Source: Micromonospora trifolii
Lineage (GTDB): Bacteria; Actinomycetota; Actinomycetes; Mycobacteriales; Micromonosporaceae
DNA length: 64,000 bases
Assembly (NCBI RefSeq): GCF_022229005.1
Contig: NZ_JAKKFD010000027.1
Span: 92,175-156,174 of the forward strand
Reading direction: 5' to 3'
A program made the translations under genes and the position numbers. The notes beneath the pieces are model-generated. The model saw only the letters and a program-made list of their open reading frames with translations. It was not told the DNA's origin and made no database searches. Position 1 is the first letter of the stretch. Every line of letters begins with the position of its first letter. Positions 11,286-19,049 of the stretch are shown piece by piece.

Positions 11286-12272
11286 ATGACCGCACGGATC
11301 GTCCTTCTGGTCACCTCACCCCGGTTGCCCGCCGGCCTGTTGACCTCCGCGGCCTGGGACGTCGTACGCCAGAACCCGGTGTTCACCGGCGCGGACAGCG
11401 AGTTGACCACGGCCATGCGCCAGGCGGGCGCCGAGGTCACTGTGGTGGACGGCCCAGCGACGCAGCCGTTGCTGGACGCGGTGGCGACGCACGGCACCGT
11501 GGTGTGGCTGGCCGGTCCGGCGGGTGACGAGGCGCTGGCCCGGGAGTTGGGTCTGCGGCTGGCCCGGCAGCCGGGGTTGGCCGAGATGGAGTTGATGTAC
11601 GGCTCGTGGGATCCGCCGGGTGCCCGGCTGCTCGACGCGGTGGCCGTGCTGGATCGACTGGCCTCTCCGGGTGGTGACCCGTGGAAGCGGGCGCAGACGC
11701 ACCGAAGCCTCGCCGGTTACCTGCTGGAGGAGAGCTACGAGGCGTACGACGCCATCAGCGCCGACGACACCGACGCGCTGCGCGAGGAGTTGGGCGACGT
11801 GTTGTTGCAGGTGGTGCTGCACGCGCGGCTCGCCGAGGAGTTGCCCGAGGACGAGCGGTGGACCATCGACGACGTGGCCGGTGGCCTGGTGGACAAGATG
11901 ATCCGGCGTAATCCGCACGTCTTCGCGGGTGCCGAGGCGGGCACCCTGGAGGAGATCACCGAGAACTGGGAGCGGATCAAGCGCGCGGAGAAGGCGCGGC
12001 ACTCGGTGTTGGACGGTGTGGCCCTGAGCCAGCCCGCGCTGGCCCTGGCAACGCAGATCCTCGGCCGCGCCGCCCGCAGGGGCATCGAGGTTCCGCCCCC
12101 GTTGGCGGACACCCAGGTGGACGCTGAAGCACGGCTGGGCGCCAGCCTGCTGGCAACGGTCGCCGCAGCCCGCGAGGCGGGCATCGACCCCGAAGCAGCT
12201 CTCCGCCGCGCCACCCTGGCCTACGCCGAAGCCATCCGCCACGCCGAACCCCCACCCGCCAGCCCACGGTGA
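11286..12272 (+). CDS. mazG: Nucleoside triphosphate pyrophosphohydrolase MazG
   Basis: Encodes 328 residues. MazG enzymes hydrolyse canonical and damaged (d)NTPs to monophosphates and pyrophosphate. The MazG core is visible at residues ~145-230: the EESYEAYDA and REELGDVLLQVVLHA segments carry the EExxE/ExxD metal-binding pattern. The N-terminal 110 residues are an actinobacterial extension resembling a tetrapyrrole-methylase-like remnant rather than the full methylase domain found in some homologs. The start overlaps the translational unit of the preceding lipoprotein (2-nt gap). The stop codon coincides with the first bases of a long palindrome. Confidence 0.9.
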   Translation: MTARIVLLVTSPRLPAGLLTSAAWDVVRQNPVFTGADSELTTAMRQAGAEVTVVDGPATQPLLDAVATHGTVVWLAGPAGDEALARELGLRLARQPGLAEMELMYGSWDPPGARLLDAVAVLDRLASPGGDPWKRAQTHRSLAGYLLEESYEAYDAISADDTDALREELGDVLLQVVLHARLAEELPEDERWTIDDVAGGLVDKMIRRNPHVFAGAEAGTLEEITENWERIKRAEKARHSVLDGVALSQPALALATQILGRAARRGIEVPPPLADTQVDAEARLGASLLATVAAAREAGIDPEAALRRATLAYAEAIRHAEPPPASPR

Positions 12273-12325
12273 TCATGAAGTTATTGCCCCGACACGCCGA
12301 GGTGGATGGCAATAACTTCATGATC
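12271..12325. repeat. Long palindrome overlapping the mazG stop codon
   Basis: Positions 12271-12288 pair perfectly with 12308-12325 (18 bp, 19-nt loop). The left arm begins inside the mazG TGA and both arms end in GATC. It is AT-rich compared with its surroundings (TTATTG core), unlike the GC hairpins used as terminators here. It separates mazG from the DUF885 gene and may also terminate mazG. Confidence 0.6.
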
Positions 12326-12367
12326 GACGGAGTGGGCGGAACCGGCGGCGGGGCGCACAGCGGTCGG

Positions 12368-12373
12368 TAGGGT
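12368..12373 (+). promoter_or_regulatory. -10 element TAGGGT of the DUF885 gene
   Basis: TAGGGT is followed after 6 nt by the GTG start at 12380; no ribosome binding site is present, so the transcript is probably leaderless. Confidence 0.5.
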
Positions 12374-12379
12374 GGGGCG

Positions 12380-13999
12380 GTGGAAGCGTTTGGGGTGCTG
12401 GCTGAGCGGGTCGTCGAGGCATTACTGGAGTCGCGGCCGGGGGTTGCCACCGCTGCCGGGGACCACCGGTTCGACGACCGGCTGCCGGACCTGTCCGCCG
12501 ACGGGTTGACCGCCGATCGGGCGATGCTCTCCGACGCGGCCAACGCACTGTCCGAACTGGACCCGGACTCGCTCGACGTCGACGAGCAGGTCGACCACGC
12601 ACTGCTCGCCTCATTCGTGGACCGGGAACTGTTCGAGCTGACCGAGATCCGGTCGCACGAGTGGGATCCGCTGCGCCACAACCCCGGCCCGCTGCTGCAC
12701 CCGCTGCTGGCCCGCCCGTACGCCCCCGCGGAAGTGCGGCTGACCCAACTCGCCGGCCGGCTCTCCGCCGTACCGGACGCCCTGGCCACCGCCCGCGCGA
12801 CGCTGCGGGACATGCCGCGCATCCACGCGGAGACGGCGGTCGGGCAGTTCACCGGCACGGCCGCACTGATCCGCGACGAGCTGCCGGCGTTGCTCGCCCA
12901 GTCGCCGGGCCACCTCGACCGGGTCGAGCCGGCGGCCACCGCCGCGATCGCCGCGCTGGAGGAGTTCGTCGCCTGGCTGCGCACCGGCCTGGCCGCCGAT
13001 GCCGGCCCCGGCCGTGACCCGCGACTGGGCCGGCGTCGCTGGGAGGCCCGGCTCTGGCACACCCTCGACACCGAGTTGGGCGCCGCCGAGATCCAGCGTC
13101 GCGCCTGGGCCAACCTGGATCGGGTCACCGCGGAGATCCGCGAGGCGGCCGTCGAGCTGGTCGGTGGCCCGGCCGACGACGCGACGGTACGTCGGGCGCT
13201 GGACCTGCTCGCCGCCGAGCACCCGAACGACGCGACGATCGTCGAACTGGCCGGGGTGACACTGGACGAGGCGACCGACTTCGTCCGCGCACACGACCTG
13301 GTCACACTGGTCGACGACCGGTGCGTGATCCAGGAGATGCCGGAGTTCGCCAGGGGGGTCGCTGCGGCGTACTGCGACGCGCCCGGCCCGCTGGAGACCG
13401 CCGCCCTGCCGACCTTCTACTGCATCGCGCCCACCCCGTCGGACTGGTCGGCGCAGCGGGTTGACTCCTTCTACCGCGAATACAACGCTCATATGATCCG
13501 CAACCTGACTGTGCACGAGGCGATGCCGGGGCACTTCCTCCAGCTCGCCCACGCCCGCCGCTACGTCGGTGGGACGCGGGTCCGCGCGCTGGCCGAGTCC
13601 GGCCCGTTCATCGAGGGCTGGGCGGTCTACGCGGAGGAGGTGATGACGGGGCTCGGCTTCGGCGGCCTGCCGGTGCGGTTGCAGCAGCTCAAGATGCAAC
13701 TGCGGATGACCATCAACGCGTTGCTCGACCAGTTGGTGCACGCCGAGGACCTGCCCGAGGCCGAGGCGATGGCGTTGATGACCGGGCGCGGCTTCCAGGA
13801 GGAGGGCGAGGCGGCCGGCAAGTGGCGGCGCGCGCAACTGACCTCCACCCAGCTCTCCACCTACTTCGTCGGGTACAGCGAGGTGGCCGAGATCGCCGCC
13901 GCCCGTCCGGACGGCGTGTCGGTCCGCGACTGGCACGACGCGATGCTCGCCCACGACTGCCCGCCCCCGCGCCACCTGCGCACCCTGCTCGGTCTCTGA
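12380..13999 (+). CDS. DUF885-family metallopeptidase-like protein, with a TTA codon
   Basis: Encodes 539 residues of the DUF885 family, helical proteins with a thermolysin/neurolysin-like zinc site. The metal motif is HEAMPGH (His379, Glu380, His385) and the downstream acidic ligand region is SGPFIEGWAVYAEEV. Related proteins act as dipeptidyl carboxypeptidases; the substrate here is unknown. No signal peptide is seen, so it should be cytoplasmic. The fifteenth codon (12422-12424) is TTA, one of only two in the window, which in actinomycetes makes translation depend on the bldA-type tRNA. It has its own leaderless promoter after the palindrome that ends mazG. Confidence 0.85.
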   Translation: MEAFGVLAERVVEALLESRPGVATAAGDHRFDDRLPDLSADGLTADRAMLSDAANALSELDPDSLDVDEQVDHALLASFVDRELFELTEIRSHEWDPLRHNPGPLLHPLLARPYAPAEVRLTQLAGRLSAVPDALATARATLRDMPRIHAETAVGQFTGTAALIRDELPALLAQSPGHLDRVEPAATAAIAALEEFVAWLRTGLAADAGPGRDPRLGRRRWEARLWHTLDTELGAAEIQRRAWANLDRVTAEIREAAVELVGGPADDATVRRALDLLAAEHPNDATIVELAGVTLDEATDFVRAHDLVTLVDDRCVIQEMPEFARGVAAAYCDAPGPLETAALPTFYCIAPTPSDWSAQRVDSFYREYNAHMIRNLTVHEAMPGHFLQLAHARRYVGGTRVRALAESGPFIEGWAVYAEEVMTGLGFGGLPVRLQQLKMQLRMTINALLDQLVHAEDLPEAEAMALMTGRGFQEEGEAAGKWRRAQLTSTQLSTYFVGYSEVAEIAAARPDGVSVRDWHDAMLAHDCPPPRHLRTLLGL

Positions 14000-14006
14000 G
14001 AAGAAA

Positions 14007-14039
14007 CGCCGGGCCGCGCGGGTTCAGCGCCGCCCGGCG
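14007..14039. terminator. Hairpin between the convergent DUF885 and nudC-like genes
   Basis: Eight paired bases (14007-14014 with 14032-14039) around a 17-nt loop; the right arm is inside the last codons of the minus-strand gene. A weak candidate terminator. Confidence 0.35.
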
Positions 14040-14875
14040 CTCACCGTCGCGTCGACGAGCCAGCGCGAGATGGAGTACGCGGGCGGCAGTTGCGCCGGCA
14101 GCGCATCGAGGCCGAACCACTGAGCCCTGGTCAGCTCCCGCCCATCGACCACAGGTTCGGCCTTTGGGTCGGCGGCACGGGCGGTGAAGCCGGCGAGCAG
14201 CACACCCGGGCCGGAGATCGCCCACGGTTGGCTGCCGAAGTAGGCCAGCCGGTCGACGGGCAGCCCGACCTCCTCGCCGACCTCCCGGTGCACCGCCGCC
14301 TCAAGTGTCTCGCCGGCCTCGACGAAGCCGGCCACCAGCGCCCACAGCCCGGTCGGACCGGTGGCGTGCCGGACCAGCAGCAGCTCGTCAGCGTGCACGG
14401 GCGGGCCGGGCCGGGTGATCGCCACCAGCACGGCGGCGGAGAGCTGCATCGGCACGTACAGGCCGCAGTCGGGGCACTGGCGGGCGGTCTCGCCGGGCCG
14501 GTCAATCAGTTCCGCTCGGCAGGCGCCGCACCACCGGTGGGTACGCCGCCAGGTCAGCACCGCCAACGCCCGGCCGGCGAGCGTGGCGTGCGGCTCCGCT
14601 ACCTCGGCGGCGAGCGACGCCCAGCCCCGCGCCCGGCCGGGAAGGTCGTCGGCGGTGGTCAGGTCGGCGCCCCAGGCGAGCACCCCGTCGAGCGTGCCCA
14701 GCGGCACCCACTCGGTGTCGGCGGGCAGGTCGGCGACCCGGAGGGGTTGGCCGTCGACGCCGGTCAGCAGCTTCGCCCCGGTCACCGGCAGGGCCAGGTC
14801 GCCGGGGCCGGGAGGTCGGCTCCGATCGGCTCCCGGCAGGAACCCGCCGGGCGGCGCGGCCGGCGGGTCGGTCAC
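14024..14875 (-). CDS. nudC: NudC-like Nudix hydrolase (NAD+ diphosphatase family)
   Basis: Encodes 283 residues. NudC enzymes cleave NAD(H) and can remove NAD caps from RNA. A zinc ribbon is formed by Cys116, Cys119, Cys134 and Cys137, and a complete Nudix box follows at residues 183-205 (GFVEAGET then REVGEE). After the box, SQPW is present at 215-218 but the family signature continues PFPxS, whereas here it reads AISGP, so substrate preference may differ. The GTG start at 14875 overlaps the stop codon of the upstream lipoprotein gene by 4 nt (GTGA), indicating translational coupling. Confidence 0.85.
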   Translation of the reverse strand: MTDPPAAPPGGFLPGADRSRPPGPGDLALPVTGAKLLTGVDGQPLRVADLPADTEWVPLGTLDGVLAWGADLTTADDLPGRARGWASLAAEVAEPHATLAGRALAVLTWRRTHRWCGACRAELIDRPGETARQCPDCGLYVPMQLSAAVLVAITRPGPPVHADELLLVRHATGPTGLWALVAGFVEAGETLEAAVHREVGEEVGLPVDRLAYFGSQPWAISGPGVLLAGFTARAADPKAEPVVDGRELTRAQWFGLDALPAQLPPAYSISRWLVDATVSAGRR

Positions 14876-15567
14876 GAGCCGCCGGGGCGGCGGTCGACGA
14901 CGTCGGCACCGGCGGGCGGTGCGAACGCGCCCTCGTCGACGGTCGCGGAGTAGTTGCTCAGTGCCAGCTCCATCGGCTTGCCGTCGACCGGCCCGGTGAA
15001 GCTGCCGAGCACGCCCTCGGTGGTCACGCAGGCGGTGAAGTCGCCGGACGACGAGCTCTGCACCGCGACGCAGGCGGCGTGGTGCCCCGCGACTGTGGTG
15101 TCACTCTGCTTGATGACCGCCTGTGGGTCGAGCGCGGCAGCGGTGAGCAGCCCGACCACCACCGGCGGCGTGACGAGGCCCTGCTGGTTGGCCTCGCCGA
15201 ACAGCGTCACTGTGGGCCTGCTGCCCGGGGTGGGCGGGGTGACCAGCGTGCACTGCGGGCGGGCGCCGGTCGTCGTGCACCGGGTGATGGCCTCCGGGGT
15301 GACTGTGAGTCGACCGCCCGGATAGGTGTACGTGGATCGCGCCGGGTCCTGCGCCTGCACGATCGCGGCGCGCTGGCCGCCGGGCAACTGGTAGTCGGCC
15401 GAGTAGGTCAACTCCAGTGCCCGATCGAGCCGGGCGGCGAGGTCGTTGACGAGTTCCGAGCGGCCCATGGCGACTCCGGCGTCCTCGAATGTCTGACAGC
15501 CGGTGACCGTGAGCGACGCGATGACCGACACGGCGAGCATGCGGAGGGTGGTCGAGGCGGCGGGCAT
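14872..15567 (-). CDS. Lipoprotein of unknown function
   Basis: Encodes 231 residues with a signal peptide ending in the lipobox VTGC (Cys24). The mature part has few cysteines (CTTTGARPQC around residue 115 and CVAV/CVTT further on) and ends in a Pro/Gly-rich tail. It resembles the LppX/LprG-sized surface lipoproteins only in size; I cannot assign a family. I chose the ATG at 15565-15567 because the signal peptide begins there; the frame is open further upstream but without a plausible N terminus. It is co-translated with the nudC-like gene and transcribed divergently from eno across a 213-bp gap. Confidence 0.7.
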   Translation of the reverse strand: MPAASTTLRMLAVSVIASLTVTGCQTFEDAGVAMGRSELVNDLAARLDRALELTYSADYQLPGGQRAAIVQAQDPARSTYTYPGGRLTVTPEAITRCTTTGARPQCTLVTPPTPGSRPTVTLFGEANQQGLVTPPVVVGLLTAAALDPQAVIKQSDTTVAGHHAACVAVQSSSSGDFTACVTTEGVLGSFTGPVDGKPMELALSNYSATVDEGAFAPPAGADVVDRRPGGS

Positions 15568-15780
15568 GGCGACCAGCCTGGTGGATCTGGTCCGCGCAGC
15601 GCAAACCCGTTGCCGGTTGACGCCCGGAAATCCGGGAATGTCCGTCAGCGCGGGGCGACCCGGGTGCGCGGGCGACGCCGTGCCCGTTCGCGTCGCCCGA
15701 TACGCTGCGTTCAACACCTGCCTCAGCCGCACCGTCGCGGCCCACCCACGGACGTGATCACAACAACGAGGAGCGACTTA

Positions 15781-17064
15781 GTGGCAACCATCGAGGGAAT
15801 CGTCGCCAGGGAGATTCTCGACTCGCGGGGCAACCCGACGGTCGAGGTCGAGGTCGGTCTGGACGACGGCACGGTAGCCCGCGCCGCCGTGCCGTCCGGC
15901 GCCTCCACCGGCGCCTTCGAGGCGATCGAGCTGCGCGACGGTGACGCCGACCGCTACCAGGGCAAGGGCGTGGAGAAGGCGGTCTCCAACGTCGAAGACA
16001 AGATCGTCGACCAGATCATCGGGTACGAGGCCAGCGAGCAGCGGCTGATCGACCAGAAGATGCTCGACATCGACGGCACGGAGAGCAAGTCGGAGCTGGG
16101 CGCGAACGCCATCCTCGGGGTCTCCCTGGCGGTGGCGAAGGCCGCTGCCGGCAGCGCCGAGCTGAGCCTCTTCCGCTACCTGGGCGGTCCGAACGCGCAC
16201 CTCCTGCCCGTGCCGATGATGAACATCCTCAACGGTGGCGCGCACGCCGACTCGAACGTCGACATCCAGGAGTTCATGATCGCGCCGATCGGCGCGCCCA
16301 CCTTCCGGGAGGCGCTGCGCTCGGGCGCGGAGGTCTACCACGCGCTGAAGTCGGTGCTGAAGAAGAAGGGCCTCTCCACCGGGCTCGGCGACGAGGGTGG
16401 CTTCGCGCCGAACCTGCCGACGAACGCGGCGGCCCTGGACCTGATCGCCGAGGCGGTCGAGAAGGCCGGTTACCGGCTCGGCAGCGACATCGTGTTCGCG
16501 CTCGACGTGGCCGCCACGGAGTTCTTCGACAACGGCACCTACACGTTCGAGGGCGCCGCGAAGTCCGCCGAGGACATGAGCACCTACTACACGAAGCTGG
16601 CCGACGAGTACCCGATCGTGTCGATCGAGGACCCGCTGGCCGAGGACGACTGGAGCGGCTGGCAGACGCTGACCGCCTCGATCGGCGACCGGGTGCAGAT
16701 CGTCGGTGACGACCTGTTCGTGACCAACCCGCAGCGCATCGCCCGCGGCATCGCGGAGAAGTCGGCGAACGCGGTTCTCGTCAAGGTCAACCAGATCGGC
16801 TCGCTGACCGAGACGCTGGACGCGGTGGACCTGGCCCACCGGGCCGGCTTCAAGTGCATGATGAGCCACCGCTCCGGCGAGACCGAGGACACCACCATCG
16901 CCGACCTGGCGGTGGCCACCGGCTGCGGCCAGATCAAGACTGGCGCCCCGGCCCGTTCGGACCGTGTCGCCAAGTACAACCAGCTGCTCCGGATCGAGGA
17001 GGAGCTGGCCGACGCGGCGCGCTACGCCGGCGCTGGCGCGTTCCCGCGCTACCGTTCGGCCTGA
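15781..17064 (+). CDS. eno: Enolase
   Basis: Encodes 427 residues, normal for the family. It interconverts 2-phosphoglycerate and phosphoenolpyruvate in glycolysis and gluconeogenesis. The N terminus IEGIVAREILDSRGNPTVE, the active-site loop SGASTGAFEA, the Mg ligand region in SIEDPLAEDD, the catalytic lysine in VLVKVNQIGSL and the signature SHRSGETEDT are all present. The GTG start has GAGGAG about 8 nt upstream. The product supplies the substrate of Ppc, encoded 10 kb away. It heads a conserved actinobacterial cluster with the ftsB-like gene, DUF501 and argA. Confidence 0.98.
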   Translation: MATIEGIVAREILDSRGNPTVEVEVGLDDGTVARAAVPSGASTGAFEAIELRDGDADRYQGKGVEKAVSNVEDKIVDQIIGYEASEQRLIDQKMLDIDGTESKSELGANAILGVSLAVAKAAAGSAELSLFRYLGGPNAHLLPVPMMNILNGGAHADSNVDIQEFMIAPIGAPTFREALRSGAEVYHALKSVLKKKGLSTGLGDEGGFAPNLPTNAAALDLIAEAVEKAGYRLGSDIVFALDVAATEFFDNGTYTFEGAAKSAEDMSTYYTKLADEYPIVSIEDPLAEDDWSGWQTLTASIGDRVQIVGDDLFVTNPQRIARGIAEKSANAVLVKVNQIGSLTETLDAVDLAHRAGFKCMMSHRSGETEDTTIADLAVATGCGQIKTGAPARSDRVAKYNQLLRIEEELADAARYAGAGAFPRYRSA

Positions 17065-17096
17065 GACGCACGAAGCCTCGGGGGAGGGGTGTGACG

Positions 17097-17735
17097 ATGC
17101 AGCAGCGCCGCACACCGGGTGGTCAGCGTCCCGCCCGCCGGCCGGGTCAGTCCGGTCGGCCGGGCGGCGGGCGCGCCACGCGGGGATCGGTCCGGGAGGC
17201 CGGCGTACGCGCCGAGCCGCGCGCCGCCGGCCGTGCGCCGGGTGCTGCCCGCGGCGCCGAAGGCGTGCGCTCCGCGAATCGTCCCGCCGCCGCTCGGCGT
17301 ACCGCCGCCGCTGGTGCCGTGAAACGGCTCGCCGCACCCAACCCCCGTCGCTTCACCGGCAGGGCCACGGTGCTCTTCGCGGTCCTGATCGCGCTCGCTC
17401 TGGCCTACACGTATCCGGTCCGGGTCTACCTGGACCAGCAGGCCGACATCGAGCGGATGGAGGCGGCCCAGGCGGTGCAGGAGCGGGAGATCGCCAAGCT
17501 CGCCGCCGAGGCCGCCAACTGGAAAGACCCCGAGTACATCAAGACGCAGGCCCGGGAGCGGTTCTTCATGGGCCGGCCCGGGGAGAAGATGATGGTGGTG
17601 CTGCACGACCCGGAGGGCGCCGCCCGGGACGCCGGGAAGTCGGCCGGTTCGGCCCCGCCGGCCGGGCCGGTGACCTGGTACGACACGCTCTGGTCGAGCG
17701 TGCGGGCTGCGGACAGCCAGCAGCCGGGCCAGTGA
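17097..17735 (+). CDS. FtsB/DivIC-like septum formation initiator
   Basis: Encodes 212 residues. A single transmembrane helix at residues 88-106 is followed by a coiled coil (112-142) and the motif W-x-PEYI-x3-ARERF (142-156) typical of FtsB/DivIC, which bridge FtsL and FtsQ in the divisome. The cytoplasmic N-terminal tail of about 85 residues is unusually long, basic and Gly/Arg/Pro-rich compared with E. coli FtsB. Position directly after eno is conserved in actinobacteria. The ATG at 17097 was preferred over a GTG two codons upstream because GGGGAGGGG is then at the right distance. Confidence 0.85.
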   Translation: MQQRRTPGGQRPARRPGQSGRPGGGRATRGSVREAGVRAEPRAAGRAPGAARGAEGVRSANRPAAARRTAAAGAVKRLAAPNPRRFTGRATVLFAVLIALALAYTYPVRVYLDQQADIERMEAAQAVQEREIAKLAAEAANWKDPEYIKTQARERFFMGRPGEKMMVVLHDPEGAARDAGKSAGSAPPAGPVTWYDTLWSSVRAADSQQPGQ

Positions 17736-17760
17736 TCCACCGACCAGCACACCAGGAGAG

Positions 17761-18327
17761 ATGGGCACCGTGACTGTCGTACCACCGTCGGAGCCGGCGG
17801 CGGATTCCGTTCCCCTGCCGCAGCGCGAGCCGGCCACCGAGGCCGACCTGGCCGCGGTGGCCGCGCAGCTCGGCCGGACGCCCCGGGGCACCCGGGCGGT
17901 GGCCCACCGGTGCCCGTGTGGCCTCCCCGACGTGGTGGAGACGACCCCCCGCCTCGCCGACGGCACCCCGTTTCCGACGCTCTACTACCTGACCTGCCCC
18001 CGGGCCACAGCGGCGTGCAGCCGGCTGGAGTCGGCGGGGCTGATGAAGGAGATGGCGGACCGGCTGACGACGGACCCGGAGTTGGCCGCCCACTACCGCG
18101 CCGCGCACGAGGACTACCTCACCCGCCGGGAGGCGATCGGTGAGGTGCCGGAGATCGCCGGCATCTCGGCCGGCGGAATGCCGGGCCGGGTGAAGTGCCT
18201 GCACGTGCACCTGGGTCACGCGCTGGGTGCCGGCCCCGGGGTGAACCCGTTCGGCGACGAGACGTTGGAGCTGGTCGAGCCCTGGTGGTCGGCGGGGCCG
18301 TGCGTGGACGTGCCGGCGGACGAATGA
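17761..18327 (+). CDS. DUF501 protein
   Basis: Encodes 188 residues matching the DUF501 family. Recognisable pieces are VAHRCPCGLPDVVET, PFPTLYYLTCP and the segment PGRVKCLHVHLGHALG, with paired cysteines that may bind metal. The family is almost restricted to actinobacteria and sits between ftsB-like and ppx genes; its biochemical role is unknown. AGGAG lies 3 nt before the ATG at 17761 and 12 nt before an in-frame GTG at 17770, so the true start is uncertain by three codons. It overlaps argA by 4 nt (ATGA). Confidence 0.85.
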   Translation: MGTVTVVPPSEPAADSVPLPQREPATEADLAAVAAQLGRTPRGTRAVAHRCPCGLPDVVETTPRLADGTPFPTLYYLTCPRATAACSRLESAGLMKEMADRLTTDPELAAHYRAAHEDYLTRREAIGEVPEIAGISAGGMPGRVKCLHVHLGHALGAGPGVNPFGDETLELVEPWWSAGPCVDVPADE

Positions 18328-18860
18328 GCGCGCACATCGGGTCCTCGGCACCCGAGAGTCAGATCCTGGTGCGGCGGGCCCGCACCGGGGACGTGCGGAG
18401 CATCCGGCGGCTGGTCGACACCTACACCGACGACCGGCGGCTGTTGAGCAAGGCCACAGTCACCCTCTTCGAGGACGTGCAGGAGTTCCGGGTGGCGGTC
18501 CGGGCCGAGGACGACGCCGTGGTGGGCTGCGGTGCGCTGCACGTGATGTGGGAGGACCTGGCCGAGATCCGTACGGTGGCGGTGGATCCGTCCTGCCAGG
18601 GCCGGCGGATCGGCCACCGGCTGGTCGGTGAGCTGATCGACTCGGCCCGGGAGTTGGGTGTGGCACGGATCTTCGTGCTCACCTTTGAGACCCGGTTCTT
18701 CGGCTCGTTCGGTTTCCGGGAGATCGACGGCGCCCCGGTGCCGCAGCCGGTCTACGAGCAGCTGCTGCTCTCATACGACGAGGGTGTCGCCCAGTTCCTG
18801 GACCTGGAGCGGGTGAAGCCGAACACGCTGGGCAACACCCGGATGCTGCTGCGTCTCTGA
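18324..18860 (+). CDS. argA: Amino-acid N-acetyltransferase (ArgA type, GNAT)
   Basis: Encodes 178 residues. The sequence closely follows the mycobacterial N-acetylglutamate synthase (the short GNAT-only ArgA): RARTGDVRSIRRLVDTY, VVGCGALHVMWEDLAEIRTV, the acetyl-CoA loop CQGRRIGHRLV, FVLTFETRFFGSFGF and the C-terminal VKPNTLGNTRMLL. It would make the first intermediate of arginine biosynthesis from glutamate and acetyl-CoA. No amino-acid-kinase domain is present, as in other actinobacteria. It overlaps the DUF501 gene by 4 nt. The assignment rests on remembered similarity, not a search. Confidence 0.82.
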   Translation: MSAHIGSSAPESQILVRRARTGDVRSIRRLVDTYTDDRRLLSKATVTLFEDVQEFRVAVRAEDDAVVGCGALHVMWEDLAEIRTVAVDPSCQGRRIGHRLVGELIDSARELGVARIFVLTFETRFFGSFGFREIDGAPVPQPVYEQLLLSYDEGVAQFLDLERVKPNTLGNTRMLLRL

Positions 18861-18998
18861 TCAGGCCTTGCGGGGGTGGGCGGCGAAGAACTCCCACATC
18901 AGGTCGGTGGCGGACAGCCCGGCGGAGGATGCGGCGAGTTGGCCCGTCGTCGGGGTTGTTGCGGGGCTCGTCGGGCGACCCGGGCGAGCCGTGGCCCA
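18861..18998 (-). pseudogene. C-terminal remnant of a PHB-depolymerase-like esterase
   Basis: In one minus-strand frame the region reads GHGSPGSPDEPRNNPDDGP and, after a shift of frame, LSATDLMWEFFAAHPRKA and a stop at 18861-18863. Together they resemble the last ~45 residues of polyhydroxybutyrate-depolymerase/LpqC-type secreted esterases (GHxWPGS... then SATDLMWEFF). The upstream end is cut by the ppx gene on the other strand, so only a tail remains. It is best read as a decayed, frameshifted fragment; chance resemblance cannot be excluded without a search. Confidence 0.5.
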
Positions 18999-19036
18999 CT
19001 GCCAACCAAGCCGCCGGGTGGCCGCCCGTCCTGCCG

Positions 19037-19042
19037 TAAGGT
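19037..19042 (+). promoter_or_regulatory. -10 element TAAGGT of ppx
   Basis: TAAGGT is followed after 7 nt by the GTG start at 19050, a leaderless arrangement. Confidence 0.5.
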
Positions 19043-19049
19043 TGCTGCC

